A DNA stretch of 64,000 nt from positions 356,914-420,913 of the forward strand of contig NZ_JAEHHL010000006.1 of the NCBI RefSeq assembly GCF_016623495.1. The letters run 5' to 3'. Source of the stretch: Thermohalobaculum xanthum (GTDB lineage: Bacteria > Pseudomonadota > Alphaproteobacteria > Rhodobacterales > Rhodobacteraceae). Positions 16,002 through 25,401 of the stretch are shown piece by piece (the stretch's first letter is position 1; each line of letters begins with the position of its first letter). The position numbers and the translations under genes were made by a program. The notes under the pieces are model-generated. The model was not told the origin of the DNA. It saw only the letters and a program-made list of their open reading frames with translations, and made no database searches.

Positions 16002-16421
16002 ATGACCAGCAATGATGATTTCGGTGGGCGTGTCATGGAGCCGGCTGGTGAGGGGGATGTCGCCGACGCCCTTGCCTTGCTTGTCCGGGCATTCATGCGG
16101 GCGATCGCGTCCGGTCAGGTCGGCCACAGGGTGCGCGCCGCGAGGGCGTTCATCGACCTCCTCCGATGCCTTAACGACGCGGACGACTTCAGGCTAAAGC
16201 CTGTCATCGATGAAGCTATGGATGCTCTCTCAGTTGAAGTCCCCTGGGAGCACCATGATGCGAAGCAGTTGAGCGTCGCGCGCCCTGCTGTGCGGTACAT
16301 TGTCGAGATGTCCTGCACGGATGCCGCGGCCCGAGGGCGGGCTTCGCAATGCTGGCAAAAGGTCGAGGAGAACTTTATCGCGATGCTTGACGAGCGCTAC
16401 GGCCGACCGCTCTGGCGATAG
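16002..16421 (+). CDS. hypothetical element protein, 139 aa
   Basis: An unrecognised, helix-rich protein. It opens MTSNDDFGGRVMEPAGEGDVADALALLVRAF and contains FIDLLRCLNDADDFRLKPVIDEAMDAL and a C-terminal WQKVEENFIAMLDERYGRPLW. There is no signal peptide, membrane segment or catalytic motif. GGGAGGG lies just before the ATG, a strong ribosome site that supports it as real. It is the last plus-strand gene of the element and is followed by a 587-bp non-coding stretch with two perfect palindromes. Function unknown. Confidence 0.65.
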   Translation: MTSNDDFGGRVMEPAGEGDVADALALLVRAFMRAIASGQVGHRVRAARAFIDLLRCLNDADDFRLKPVIDEAMDALSVEVPWEHHDAKQLSVARPAVRYIVEMSCTDAAARGRASQCWQKVEENFIAMLDERYGRPLWR

Positions 16422-17008
16422 CCCGCGTCATTCTCGGTGAGCGTGAAATGCGCACGTGAACAACTGCCTGATGGGCACTTCTCTTCGTGGAGTTGAGCGC
16501 TGAAAGCATCCATCCGGATCGAGTGAGGGTGGGGTATTATAATACCGCGAGCGCTCGCCCGAATATCGCGAGGCTGCCACGAGACGGAGATATGCATAAA
16601 CATTTGATATTCATCATCTTAGTTGTTTTTAAAGCATCGGCGATGCGCTTGAGCACTTGAGCAATCTGTGCACCGGCGGTCATTCGGTTTGGCGGCTGTA
16701 GACGATACGTTTTCGAGCAGGTAGCCGATTGGGGCTGGAAAGCAGAAGGACTGACGTGGCGAAGGGCAGCAAGTGGCGGTCACTCCAAGATGATGTTGCC
16801 ATCCCGCTCGTGATGGGCTGAATGACGAGCGACGGCCTCTCAGGTTTCCGTAAAAAATCCGCGGGGCAGAGGGGGGCTCGCCAAGACAAGCTCGGATTTT
16901 TCCCCTCCCCCCATCTCCCAGCACTGTTCCTGACTACAAACGCTTCGATGTCGTCAACCGTCTTACAAGTAAAGCCCCTACTAGCCGGGGCATGAGAGCT
17001 CGTCAAAG
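16422..17008. other. non-coding 587-bp stretch with two adjacent palindromes
   Basis: No convincing gene is seen. GGTATTATAATACC (16533-16546) is a perfect 14-bp palindrome that abuts GCGAGCGCTCGC (16547-16558), a perfect 12-bp palindrome. Downstream are TATGCATA and a small hairpin GCATCG-G-CGATGC. The stretch is AT-richer than its surroundings and lies between the convergent ends of the element's two gene sets, so the palindromes could be regulator or initiator binding sites. Confidence 0.5.
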
Positions 17009-18997
17009 TTAGGCGTGTTCGGTTGCGGCGCTGCCGAAAGCCCCAGCCAAGGCACCGTCTGCAATCACCTCTTGCATGACGTAGGACTTGAATGCGTCCG
17101 AGCTGGTAAAGCACCTCAAGCCGGCAGCATTCGCGATCTCCAGCGTTCGCTCCCCTTCGTTGAGGAGCAGCGCCACGGGCTCGGTCAGGCCCTCGCGAAT
17201 ACCTTTTGGCCAAACTAGGTCGAACACGGCGACCTGCTCGCCGGTCGTTTCGTCCGCATGATCATAAGAGAGCTCTCCGCCTTTAAGGCCCAGCTCCTCG
17301 ATCCACGTATTCACGGCGAGAAGCTCCTCTTCCTCCTCGATCCCCGATATGCCGCCGACAACCACCGGGGTCTCCTCAGAAGCGTGGCGTGCATTCTCGG
17401 CCAGCCAGTGGTCCTCTCCATGCAGGAGGGCAGAAAAGCGCCGGTTCGCCTCCTCCGCCAGCAGTTCGCGCCGTGCCTCGAGGAAATCCTCGTAGCGATC
17501 AGCCCGCCAGAGGTCCTCGTCCATCGGTATCCACTGCGACGCAAGCGCGCCGGGATGCTTCTTCTCTACCTCTGGGAAGTAGGTTTCGGGCAGCCGATCA
17601 CTGATCGAGAGGTTCGTGTCTTTGGTGAGGAGGCAGAAATTGGCGATGGCGTTGACCGCTGCCCTGCTGTGGTCGCGCTTGTAAAGCTGGGCCTTCGGGA
17701 AGATGTGGTGGACCTCCAGGTTGCTCATCTTGCCAAGCATCCCCTGCCGTAGCGGAATGCCCGTGCCCCAGTCGCGCGCCTCGCCCATCCGAGTGAGCAT
17801 GTAGAGCACCGGATAGAAGCGTGCGCCAAGGCTCCAGCCGCGGAAGTGGCCCGGCTCGATCCTGAGCCCGCCATGCCAGAGGCGAAGCTCCTCGAGGAGC
17901 GCGTCGAGACTGCCGTTCGCCCCCTCAAGACACTCAAGATCGCGATCAATGAAGCTTTCCGTTGAACCGGAGTAGCGCCCCCACATGCCTGCTTGCGCGA
18001 ACCAGAAAAGAAGCTTGTCGCGTTCCGTCTCATCGAGCGATCCGCCCTGCAATTCAAGGAACCGCACCATGACCGGCACCGCGAAACGGCCAAAGAACAC
18101 GCGCGCATGGTCGAGGCCAAGACGGCCGTCGATCAGGTTGAGGCATTTATCGATGTGCTTGGTGGCCTTGAAGAGCGCCTCTTGCACAGCCTCCGGCGGC
18201 TGGTCTTCGAGGTATGAGAACTTCGCCTCGCCGGTCAGAACCGTGTTCACACTGCGCAGGAGCCAGTCGAGATTAAAATCGTAGCCCGCCTTTTGCCATG
18301 CCGCCAAGCGGGTCTTCATCTGGTTCCGAGCTTCCGGCCACTCAGCGCAAATCTTCGCCAGCGCCAAGTCACCCTTGGAGAGCTTCGTGCCGCCGCTGTT
18401 CACTTTGTTGAATATGTCGACGACAACATCGAGCGTCTTGTCCTCGCCGGTCACCTCCTCAACATGGAGGTCGATGTCGAGAATGCCGAGCAGGCGCGAG
18501 ATGCGGCTCGAATATTTCACCGCCTTCATGCCGATCTCCGGTCGCTGGCTTAACTCCTCGATCAGCTTCTCGCTGCCTGCCTGGCCGGAGACGATCAGTT
18601 CTGATACGTCGATCCAGAGCGGATCGTCGCGCATTTTCACCGGCTGCCAGAACTCGAAGCTCTTATCCTCGAGGTGGAAGCGCAGGCCCGTGAACGCTTG
18701 TGCGTTGCCATCGAAGAATGTGGGCGGCTTTCCGCGGGCTACGCCATAGAGCGAGGTCATGCGCTGCTGGCCATCGAGCAGAAGCTTGACGACGCCAGGG
18801 GCGAGCGTGCCGTCACCACGATATTTCGCAGACTTCGCCTCGGTGGCCCAGACCAGAAGACCGCCGACTGGGTGCCGCTTGTAGAGCGACGTGAACAGAC
18901 CTCTGACCTGCTCGCGGCCCCAGACATACCCGCGTTGGAACTCGGGCAGCGCCATGTGGCCATTGTCGATATGGTCGAGGATGGTGGAGATCTTCAT
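17009..18997 (-). CDS. DUF262 / HNH (DUF1524-like) nuclease-type protein, probable defence
   Basis: A 662-residue protein. The N-terminal DUF262 (ParB/sulfiredoxin-like NTPase fold) motifs are ALPEFQRGYVWGREQV (residues 16-31) and LLLDGQQRMTSLYG (73-84). A later NLEVHHIFPKAQLYK (His430-His431) followed by NAIANFCLLTKDTNLSISDRLP (449-470) is the His-Asn pattern of an HNH-type DUF1524 nuclease domain. This layout resembles GmrSD-type modification-dependent enzymes and the SspE family, both of which act against phage DNA. About 190 further C-terminal residues, acidic near 550-590, have no clear family. It is a single gene 96 bp from the type I operon. Defence is inference from domains and context. 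Confidence 0.82.
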   Translation of the reverse strand: MKISTILDHIDNGHMALPEFQRGYVWGREQVRGLFTSLYKRHPVGGLLVWATEAKSAKYRGDGTLAPGVVKLLLDGQQRMTSLYGVARGKPPTFFDGNAQAFTGLRFHLEDKSFEFWQPVKMRDDPLWIDVSELIVSGQAGSEKLIEELSQRPEIGMKAVKYSSRISRLLGILDIDLHVEEVTGEDKTLDVVVDIFNKVNSGGTKLSKGDLALAKICAEWPEARNQMKTRLAAWQKAGYDFNLDWLLRSVNTVLTGEAKFSYLEDQPPEAVQEALFKATKHIDKCLNLIDGRLGLDHARVFFGRFAVPVMVRFLELQGGSLDETERDKLLFWFAQAGMWGRYSGSTESFIDRDLECLEGANGSLDALLEELRLWHGGLRIEPGHFRGWSLGARFYPVLYMLTRMGEARDWGTGIPLRQGMLGKMSNLEVHHIFPKAQLYKRDHSRAAVNAIANFCLLTKDTNLSISDRLPETYFPEVEKKHPGALASQWIPMDEDLWRADRYEDFLEARRELLAEEANRRFSALLHGEDHWLAENARHASEETPVVVGGISGIEEEEELLAVNTWIEELGLKGGELSYDHADETTGEQVAVFDLVWPKGIREGLTEPVALLLNEGERTLEIANAAGLRCFTSSDAFKSYVMQEVIADGALAGAFGSAATEHA

Positions 18998-19093
18998 CTC
19001 TGCTCCCGTTTAAAAGTGCTCATCCAGAACGATGATCCCGCAAATGACCAGGCTCGGTCGGCATAATTAACTTGGCCAGCGAAAATGCAAACA

Positions 19094-19696
19094 TCAGCGT
19101 TTCGTCTTTATCACTTCAAGGCGGACAATCGGACCGAGCTCCTTTTCGAGCGTGGTGACGGCCTCAGCAAGCTCCTGATCTAGTTGCTCTCCTTCGTCCC
19201 CGCGTCCGTAGATCCTTCTTCGATGCTTTACTGCTAGATCACGTTCGTCGGCGTCCATTTTGCGGTCTAGACTGGTGAGTTCGGCAAGCGTCTCAAACGA
19301 GTGCAAAAGAGCGCTGCGTGATGAAAATAAGATGTCGACGGCGCTCTCCACTGCGTCGTTCCGTAAGACAGCCTTTGCCCTGATCTGAGCATGGCGCAAA
19401 TTCTGGAACGCGTCGTTCCTCTCAACCATACGAGACCAACGTCGATGATAAATGTAAGATGGGTTGTTCGCCTCTTCTTGGGGAACCTTTTCAAGGGGTG
19501 ACCGCAAGCTATCCAATACATCCTTGGCAATCATTGCAGCGGCCCAAAGTTCTTCGGCAACTTCCGCTTGCCGGCGATCCCTAGCCTCGGTCTTCCAGAT
19601 GCTTAGCTGATCCTTGGCGAAGCGGAGCCCCCAGATCACGGCTCCGGCAGAAGCTATCGATGCCGCCGCCGAGATCCAGTCTGTAAGAGCACTCAT
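19094..19696 (-). CDS. hypothetical membrane-anchored protein in the hsd operon
   Basis: A 200-residue protein with one N-terminal membrane helix (WISAAASIASAGAVIWGLRFA) and a long charged, mostly helical cytoplasmic part ending in ELAEAVTTLEKELGPIVRLEVIKTKR. No known domain can be named. Its ATG overlaps the hsdS stop (ATGA), so it is the last gene of the type I restriction operon and is co-translated with hsdS. It could tether or regulate the restriction complex, or be an unrelated defence component. GC content is below that of chromosomal genes. Confidence 0.72.
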   Translation of the reverse strand: MSALTDWISAAASIASAGAVIWGLRFAKDQLSIWKTEARDRRQAEVAEELWAAAMIAKDVLDSLRSPLEKVPQEEANNPSYIYHRRWSRMVERNDAFQNLRHAQIRAKAVLRNDAVESAVDILFSSRSALLHSFETLAELTSLDRKMDADERDLAVKHRRRIYGRGDEGEQLDQELAEAVTTLEKELGPIVRLEVIKTKR

Positions 19697-20820
19697 GCGG
19701 CCTCCCTGAACAGCCGCGCCATCAGCGACGCGCTGAGGGCCGAGGCGGTGGTCGAGGCCGTTTCGGCCGTGGCGGCGATAGCGCGCGCCGTCGTGACGAT
19801 CTCGGCGAAGCAAGTTTGGAGGGCGAGGGGCGGACAGATAGCCGGATACGAAAAAAGGCTCCGACGGTTAACTTTTGGCATCTGAGCTCTAGTCGAACTC
19901 TTTACGGCATAATCCGAGAAACCGTCGCTAAGTAGGAGGGCGTAGAGAAACTCCGGGATCGCATCCCGAGTGCAAGTCAGAGGATACATATCGGCGCTGC
20001 AGTAGCCGGAGAAGTCAGCGATGACGCACTTTCTTAAGGCGGGTCGAATTTTTGAATAAAGAACATCGCCGCTCTCGAAGTGGTATTTTCCGCTTATAGG
20101 TCTGACTTCCTCAACTGTAGATCGTTGGAGCCACCTACCGCTCTCTTTTTCAATGCTGTCCGGTCCTATGCACAACTCATCCCCTTCTGTGTCGACATCT
20201 GGGATAGAGAAATTTCGCTCAATGCTGCAGAGTTCCCCCAACGGCCGCACCTCCCAGCCCATTGGGTTCTCGACGGGGTCGCCGAACATCCTGATGAAGA
20301 GGGCGGGGATGAAGCCGCGGAGTTTCTCGCGGGCCTCGGCGCGCAGCCGCTCGATACTCGCCGCCCGGTTCAGGATGTCGACAATCCTCCGCTGCTCGTC
20401 GAGCGAAGGGAGTGGTAGTTGGATCGACCTGAGATCCCGCTGCGATATTGCGGCGAACGTGCTGCCCTGTCCTTTGGCAACCAATTCGGGTTCCTTGAAG
20501 CGAATACCCCAATGCACATAATCGCGCAGGGCATTCGCTTCGTTGACGCGAATAGCGGCAAGCCCTCGTCCGATGCAGCATCGCTCTTGGGCAACATTCG
20601 TGGGTCCCACAGGCGCACGAACTGAAATCAAAATGTCGCCGGCTTCGGCGACCTTGTTCGGCCGAGAGCACCATTTGCGCACGACGGGGTGGACGTCGCC
20701 AAATTCCGCCTTGCCCTGAAAGAAAGGCAGACCTTCGCCAGCCTCGTTGTAGGTGTCTCCTGGAGGCGATTGTCCTGCGATAACAGTGGCGACATCTCCG
20801 AGCGCGACTTGCTCCCTCAT
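19693..20820 (-). CDS. hsdS: type I restriction-modification specificity subunit
   Basis: A 375-residue specificity protein with the usual two half-repeats. Target-recognition domain 1 begins VALGDVATVIAGQSP and ends in the conserved helix LPSLDEQRRIVDILNRAASIERLRAEAREKL. Domain 2 begins GWEVRPLGELCSIE and ends in a helix near IVTTARAIAATAETAS. Each recognises one half of a bipartite DNA site; the site cannot be predicted by eye. The second half contains FESGDVLYSKIRPALRKCVIADFSGYCSADMYPL, a common TRD pattern. The start overlaps the hsdM stop (ATGA). It looks full length. Confidence 0.92.
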   Translation of the reverse strand: MREQVALGDVATVIAGQSPPGDTYNEAGEGLPFFQGKAEFGDVHPVVRKWCSRPNKVAEAGDILISVRAPVGPTNVAQERCCIGRGLAAIRVNEANALRDYVHWGIRFKEPELVAKGQGSTFAAISQRDLRSIQLPLPSLDEQRRIVDILNRAASIERLRAEAREKLRGFIPALFIRMFGDPVENPMGWEVRPLGELCSIERNFSIPDVDTEGDELCIGPDSIEKESGRWLQRSTVEEVRPISGKYHFESGDVLYSKIRPALRKCVIADFSGYCSADMYPLTCTRDAIPEFLYALLLSDGFSDYAVKSSTRAQMPKVNRRSLFSYPAICPPLALQTCFAEIVTTARAIAATAETASTTASALSASLMARLFREAA

Positions 20821-22445
20821 GCCACCGTCTCCCGCACGGCATCCGCCAACTCGTCCAGTTCCTCCATCAGCTCGCGCTCGATCGCGCGCAGTTCGTCGAG
20901 GATCTCCTGCGGATCGCGGTGCTGGACTTGTGCGCGGCTCTGTGGGCGATGCCGCCCGGCGCTGAGGTTGAAGTCGGCGGCGCGGATTGTCTCGGCATCG
21001 GCGAACCACCAGTTCTCGGTCCACTCGGCCTCTTGGTCGCGGGCCTGCCAGTCCTCCCACAGCTCCTCGCGGCTATTGAACGCGGCGACCAGGCCCGGCA
21101 GGTCGTCAGCCTCGATCGGCTGGTCGTGGTTTGCGTCGAGCTTGTAGCCGTCATTGTCGGCATGGAGGAACATGACCCGCCCGGTCTCGCCGCCCTTGCG
21201 GAAGACGAGGATCGAGGTCTTTACCCCCGAATAGGGCTGGAACACGCCGCCCGGCAGCGACAGCACGGCCTCGACGGTGTTGTTCTCGATCAGCTTGCGC
21301 CGCAGTTCCTTGTGCGCGCCGGTCGAGCCGAACAGAACGCCTTCGGGCACCACCACGCCGCAGCGCCCGCCTGGCTTCAGTTGGTTCAGCATGTATTGCA
21401 GGAACAGAAGCTCGGTCTGGGTCGTCGTGCCGACCTTCACGTCGTCGACGATCCGGTCTTTGTCGAGCCGCCCGGAGAAGGGCGGGTTCGCCAGGACAAC
21501 GTCGAACCCCTCGGGCGGCAGGCCCATCTCGATCTTCTGCTGGCGGTCGAGCGTTCGGGTCAGCGCGTCGCGGCGCAGGATGCGCACGCGGTCGAGGCCA
21601 CGCAGGCTCAGGTTCATGGTGGCAAGGCGCACCATCTGCGGGTCCACGTCGTTGCCGTAAAAGGTTGCCTCGTGGAGCTGGCGGGCAGCCTCGCGGCTCA
21701 GCCGGTCGCCTGCGCCGCGCTGCATCGGCTTGCCGTCGACTACTGCCTCCTCGATCGCATCGGGCGACGAGTTCACCAGTCGGATGTGGTCGTAGGCGGC
21801 GACCAGGAAGCCCGCCGTGCCGGCGGCGGGGTCATAAACCGTTTCGCCGAGCCGGGGATCGACCAGATGCACAATGGTACGGATGACATGGCGCGGCGTG
21901 CGGAACTGGCCCAACTCGCCCGCCTGCTTGATCTGGCGCAGCACGTGCTCGAACAGATCGCCCTTTGTGTCGGCGTCCATCTGCTCGAGGTGCAACTCGC
22001 TCACGCGCGTTAGCGTCTGAGAGAGCACCGTCGGCTCATCGAGCACTAGCCGCGCGCCCTCCATGAAGTTGGTGACACCCTGCGCCGCGATCTCGGCATA
22101 GAAGGGGAACACCTCCTCCCGGACCCAGGACACTAGTCGTTCGCCGTTAAGTGCGTTTGCCCATGACGACCAGCGCAGCAGGTCCTTCGGCACCGTCTCG
22201 GCGCCTCGGTCACGGGCATTGAGCGGGTTCCTCAATTGCCAGTCGCCCTCGAAGGCGCTGGCGTAGGGCGCGGCCCCCGGCCGTTTCGCGCCGCGCACTC
22301 GGGCCGCGTCCGTCGCCTCGAACATGTAGAAGAAGATCAGGAAGCTGAGCTGCTCGGCGTTCTGAGCCGGGTTCGGATAGCCTCCCGCGTAGAGGTAATC
22401 GCGGATCTGGTCGATACTGCGGCGGAGATCTGGTGTCAGGGGCAT
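20817..22445 (-). CDS. hsdM: type I restriction-modification N6-adenine methyltransferase
   Basis: A 542-residue modification subunit. An HsdM N-terminal helical domain (residues 5-150) precedes the catalytic domain: GQFRTPRHVIRTIV, motif I DPAAGTAGFLVAAYDH (205-220) for S-adenosylmethionine, and motif IV NPPF (320-323), the adenine-methylation tetrad. With HsdS it forms the M2S methylase that protects host DNA; with HsdR it forms the nuclease. The gene is second in the hsdR-hsdM-hsdS order, 18 bp after hsdR. No truncation or missing motif is seen. Confidence 0.94.
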   Translation of the reverse strand: MPLTPDLRRSIDQIRDYLYAGGYPNPAQNAEQLSFLIFFYMFEATDAARVRGAKRPGAAPYASAFEGDWQLRNPLNARDRGAETVPKDLLRWSSWANALNGERLVSWVREEVFPFYAEIAAQGVTNFMEGARLVLDEPTVLSQTLTRVSELHLEQMDADTKGDLFEHVLRQIKQAGELGQFRTPRHVIRTIVHLVDPRLGETVYDPAAGTAGFLVAAYDHIRLVNSSPDAIEEAVVDGKPMQRGAGDRLSREAARQLHEATFYGNDVDPQMVRLATMNLSLRGLDRVRILRRDALTRTLDRQQKIEMGLPPEGFDVVLANPPFSGRLDKDRIVDDVKVGTTTQTELLFLQYMLNQLKPGGRCGVVVPEGVLFGSTGAHKELRRKLIENNTVEAVLSLPGGVFQPYSGVKTSILVFRKGGETGRVMFLHADNDGYKLDANHDQPIEADDLPGLVAAFNSREELWEDWQARDQEAEWTENWWFADAETIRAADFNLSAGRHRPQSRAQVQHRDPQEILDELRAIERELMEELDELADAVRETVA

Positions 22446-22463
22446 CTGCTCGGGTCTCGTTTC

Positions 22464-24602
22464 TTATGTGCGAGGTTGGTCTTTCTTGTCGGCCTTTCCG
22501 CTGTCTCCATCGGGGCCGAAGACGGCAACATTCAGGCTGCCGAGTAGGTCATCAAGGGCCGATTGCCCGCCGAAGACCCGCAGCGCTTGGTCGCAGCCAC
22601 CCATTCGGTCGAAGGGGTGCTCGTCCAGGTCGTAATCCCAAAAGCCGTCGATCTCGGTTGCGTCGGCCTCGATGCGGTTTTTGATCATGCGCACCCAGCG
22701 CTCCTGCTCGGCACTCAGGGCTCGGGTTTCAAACCAAGCCTCGAAGCGCAGTCCAAGCTGTGCGGCTCGCGCGTCATGTTCGGTCGTGCGCACGATGCGG
22801 CCGTCGGCATCGAGCGTGACCCAATCGCGCGAAGCCGGGTCGATGTGGTCGTGGACGTCGAGCGTGAGAAGCGACCGCGATGTCGGGGTGCCGGAGGCGG
22901 GCTTCGTGGTGATGACGAAGCCGCCGGGGATCGTCTCGTCGTCGTCGCCGTGGAAGTCGCTCACGCCCACGAAGTCGAACATCGTGAAGCCGGCCTTGCC
23001 GATGTGCTCGGCCTTTCTCGTGCCGCGTCCACGCATCTGCTGGTAGAGGATTGCGCTCTTGGTGAAGCGCGCCATGACGAGGTTGACGACCTCGGGGCAA
23101 TCGAAGCCCGTGTCGAGCATGTTGACGCTGACGAGGATCTTGGGGAACTCGTCGTCCTTGAAGCGCTTGATGATGGTCTGTGCGTCGGGTGTCGGCCCGC
23201 CGCCGAGATCACTGACGACGAAATCCGCGTATCTGGTCGTCGAGTGCGGCTTTAGATCGGCGAAGTGCTGGTCAAACATCGTCGCCAGCGTCTCGGCATG
23301 CCGCTTGTTGACCGCGAAGACGATGGTCTTGCCCTTCTGGGGGAGGCGCTTCACCCCGTCCGAGCCGCAATAGCCATTGTCGATAACGTCGCGAAACTCA
23401 CGCACCATCGCGCGATTGCGCTCGGGGATAGTGAAGCGGCGCTCCAGCGAATTGGGGTCGACGACGATCGTGTCGCCACCGTCAAAGAGCTCCTCGAACT
23501 CAGCCTTGGTCTGGGCATCCATCGCCGTCCAGTCAAGCTCGCCACGCTTGACCTCGAAGCCACCCTCGGCCGCCGTCTTCACGGTCTTCGCCTTGTAGAT
23601 CCGGTAGGGGACGAGGTGCCCGTCGGTGATCGCCTGGTGCAGGTTGTAGCTGAAGGTGGGTTTGTCGACCTCGAAGAAGCGCAGCGTGTCGCGGACGAAC
23701 AGGCCGTCCTCGGGATCGGGCAGGTCCTTGGCATCGACGGTGCAGGGCGTGGCTGTCAGGCCAATCTGGATGCCGTCGAAGTGGCGCAGAACGCCACTCC
23801 ACTGACCGTAGATTGAGCGGTGGCATTCGTCGGTGATCACGAGATCGAAATAGCCTGACGAGAGCTGGTCATATTCGTTCACCATCGTCTGCAGCGTCGA
23901 GATGGTGACACGCTTTGCGTGGTCGAACTGGCGGCCGCCTCGCAGGATGTAGGAGGGATAGCCGCGAAGGTGATCGGTGAAGGCATCGAGGGTCTGCGAG
24001 GCCAGCGTGATGCGATCGACGAGGAAGAGCACCCTGGTGACATGCCCGGCCTCAAACAGCCGTTTTATCAATGCGGCGGCGGTCCGCGTCTTGCCCGTGC
24101 CGGTTGCCATCTCGACCAGCAGCTTGCGCCTGCCGTGGGTGATCTCGCGGCAGAGCGTATCGATACACTCGACTTGGTAGTCGCGCTCGACGATAGATCT
24201 ATCCGTGTCCACCGACGTCAGATCTCGCCGGACAGTCCGGGTCGCCATCCGCCTCTCAAGGTCCTCTTGGGAGAAGAAGCTGGCGATCTCGCGCGAATGC
24301 GCGTCGACGTCGGCATCGAGAAAGCGGATCTCTTCTCCGTTCGAGAGAAAAACGAAAGGGATGCCGAGCTGTTTCGCGTAATGCCGCCCTTGATCCTGTG
24401 CGGTGATAGCGGCCGTCGACATCTTCTTGGCTTCGATCACAGCGACCGGAAGTCCGCGCCGATCAAAGAGCACGTAGTCGGCCCGCGTGCCATCGGGGAG
24501 ATGATACTCGAAAAGGACGGATCGCCCGTCTGTCGTGTTCCAACCCACGTCCGACAAGAGCGCGTCGATCTTCGCTCGGGAGAAGGCCTCGTTCTTCGAC
24601 AT
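22464..24602 (-). CDS. hsdR: type I restriction endonuclease subunit R
   Basis: A 712-residue restriction/translocation subunit. The N-terminal PD-(D/E)xK nuclease motif is ADYVLFDRRGLPVAVIEAKK (Asp42, Glu57, Lys59). The SF2 motor follows with Walker A EMATGTGKTRT (166-172), the DEAD-type box DECH (258-261), LTATP, and motif VI-type YQQMRGRGTRKAEH. The C-terminus (from about 640, WDYDLDEHPFDRMGG) fits the EcoEI R C-terminal domain. At 712 residues it is shorter than EcoKI-type subunits but normal for this branch. It is first in the operon, directly inside the right att site. Confidence 0.93.
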   Translation of the reverse strand: MSKNEAFSRAKIDALLSDVGWNTTDGRSVLFEYHLPDGTRADYVLFDRRGLPVAVIEAKKMSTAAITAQDQGRHYAKQLGIPFVFLSNGEEIRFLDADVDAHSREIASFFSQEDLERRMATRTVRRDLTSVDTDRSIVERDYQVECIDTLCREITHGRRKLLVEMATGTGKTRTAAALIKRLFEAGHVTRVLFLVDRITLASQTLDAFTDHLRGYPSYILRGGRQFDHAKRVTISTLQTMVNEYDQLSSGYFDLVITDECHRSIYGQWSGVLRHFDGIQIGLTATPCTVDAKDLPDPEDGLFVRDTLRFFEVDKPTFSYNLHQAITDGHLVPYRIYKAKTVKTAAEGGFEVKRGELDWTAMDAQTKAEFEELFDGGDTIVVDPNSLERRFTIPERNRAMVREFRDVIDNGYCGSDGVKRLPQKGKTIVFAVNKRHAETLATMFDQHFADLKPHSTTRYADFVVSDLGGGPTPDAQTIIKRFKDDEFPKILVSVNMLDTGFDCPEVVNLVMARFTKSAILYQQMRGRGTRKAEHIGKAGFTMFDFVGVSDFHGDDDETIPGGFVITTKPASGTPTSRSLLTLDVHDHIDPASRDWVTLDADGRIVRTTEHDARAAQLGLRFEAWFETRALSAEQERWVRMIKNRIEADATEIDGFWDYDLDEHPFDRMGGCDQALRVFGGQSALDDLLGSLNVAVFGPDGDSGKADKKDQPRT

Positions 24603-24924
24603 TGGTTCTCGAACTAAAAAGCATTGGTGAGCCGGCGGCGCCGCTGGGTGATGACTGGATCGGACTGCATGAGATCTTCACCAAAAATCTGAGGCCACAA
24701 TTGGGCATCTCGCGAGGCGGAAGGCAAGATGGTGCGAAGCACGAAGCTGTTGGTGGAGACACTGGCGGAGGTCGCGAGAGCGGTGAAGAGGCGGGAGGTT
24801 GCGTGAAATGGAGAGCCACAGCTTGGCCCCTCGAACGCGTTCACCTTCCGCGGCGTGTGACCCCGGTGTGACCCAAGGGAGAAATCGACGGCAGGGCGTC
24901 CGCCGTAGTGTCTTGTTATGGTTT
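24603..24924. other. non-coding right end of the element, with arm-type tandem repeat
   Basis: No gene is seen between hsdR and the tRNA. TGTGACCCCGGTGTGACCC at 24857-24875 repeats, in the same orientation, the tandem motif at 12994-13013 just inside the left end. The hsdR promoter must also lie here, but I cannot place it with confidence. Confidence 0.5.
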
Positions 24925-25006
<82 letters not shown>

Positions 25007-25133
25007 GCCGGTCATGTGCGCCGTGCCGGCGGGACGGGCCCGCCCCGGTGCGGGGCGACTGATACCAGCATGGCCCCTGAATGCAAGCCCAATCTGGACC
25101 TGCCGGCGAAAGACGATTACATCGCGCTCTGCC

Positions 25134-25355
25134 ATGACGCGACGTGGAGACGACACCGGCGGCCGCGGGCCGCAGACGGGCAAGGCGGGCGCCTCCGACA
25201 AGGCGGCGCGGCTTGCGGGCGCGCTGCGCCGCAATCTCCGCCTGCGAAAGGCGCAGGCCCGTGCCCGCAAGGCGGCTGACGACGACGGCGCGCCGGCGCG
25301 AGCCACGACGGACGGCGAGGCCGGGGACGACGGCGCGGGCGGCGCCGGGAGCTGA
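25134..25355 (+). CDS. small basic/acidic protein upstream of murA
   Basis: A possible 73-residue protein with a central helix [25 protein letters not shown], rich in Arg and Lys, followed by an acidic Asp/Gly tail. Short genes with a xxRLxxALRxNLxRRKxQARAR core lie directly upstream of murA in relatives as I recall them, which is the main support. There is no strong ribosome site before the ATG, and other start codons are possible. It ends 46 bp before murA. Function unknown. Confidence 0.5.
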   Translation: MTRRGDDTGGRGPQTGKAGASDKAARLAGALRRNLRLRKAQARARKAADDDGAPARATTDGEAGDDGAGGAGS

Positions 25356-25401
25356 CATCATCAATGGCCGCCTGCGCAAGGGCGGCGGAAGAGGGGCAGG
25401 C

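Noticed and set aside
16680..17213. Possible gene in the island's non-coding gap, minus strand
   Set aside because: It overlaps the DUF262 gene end in another frame, has no ribosome site and no recognisable domain.
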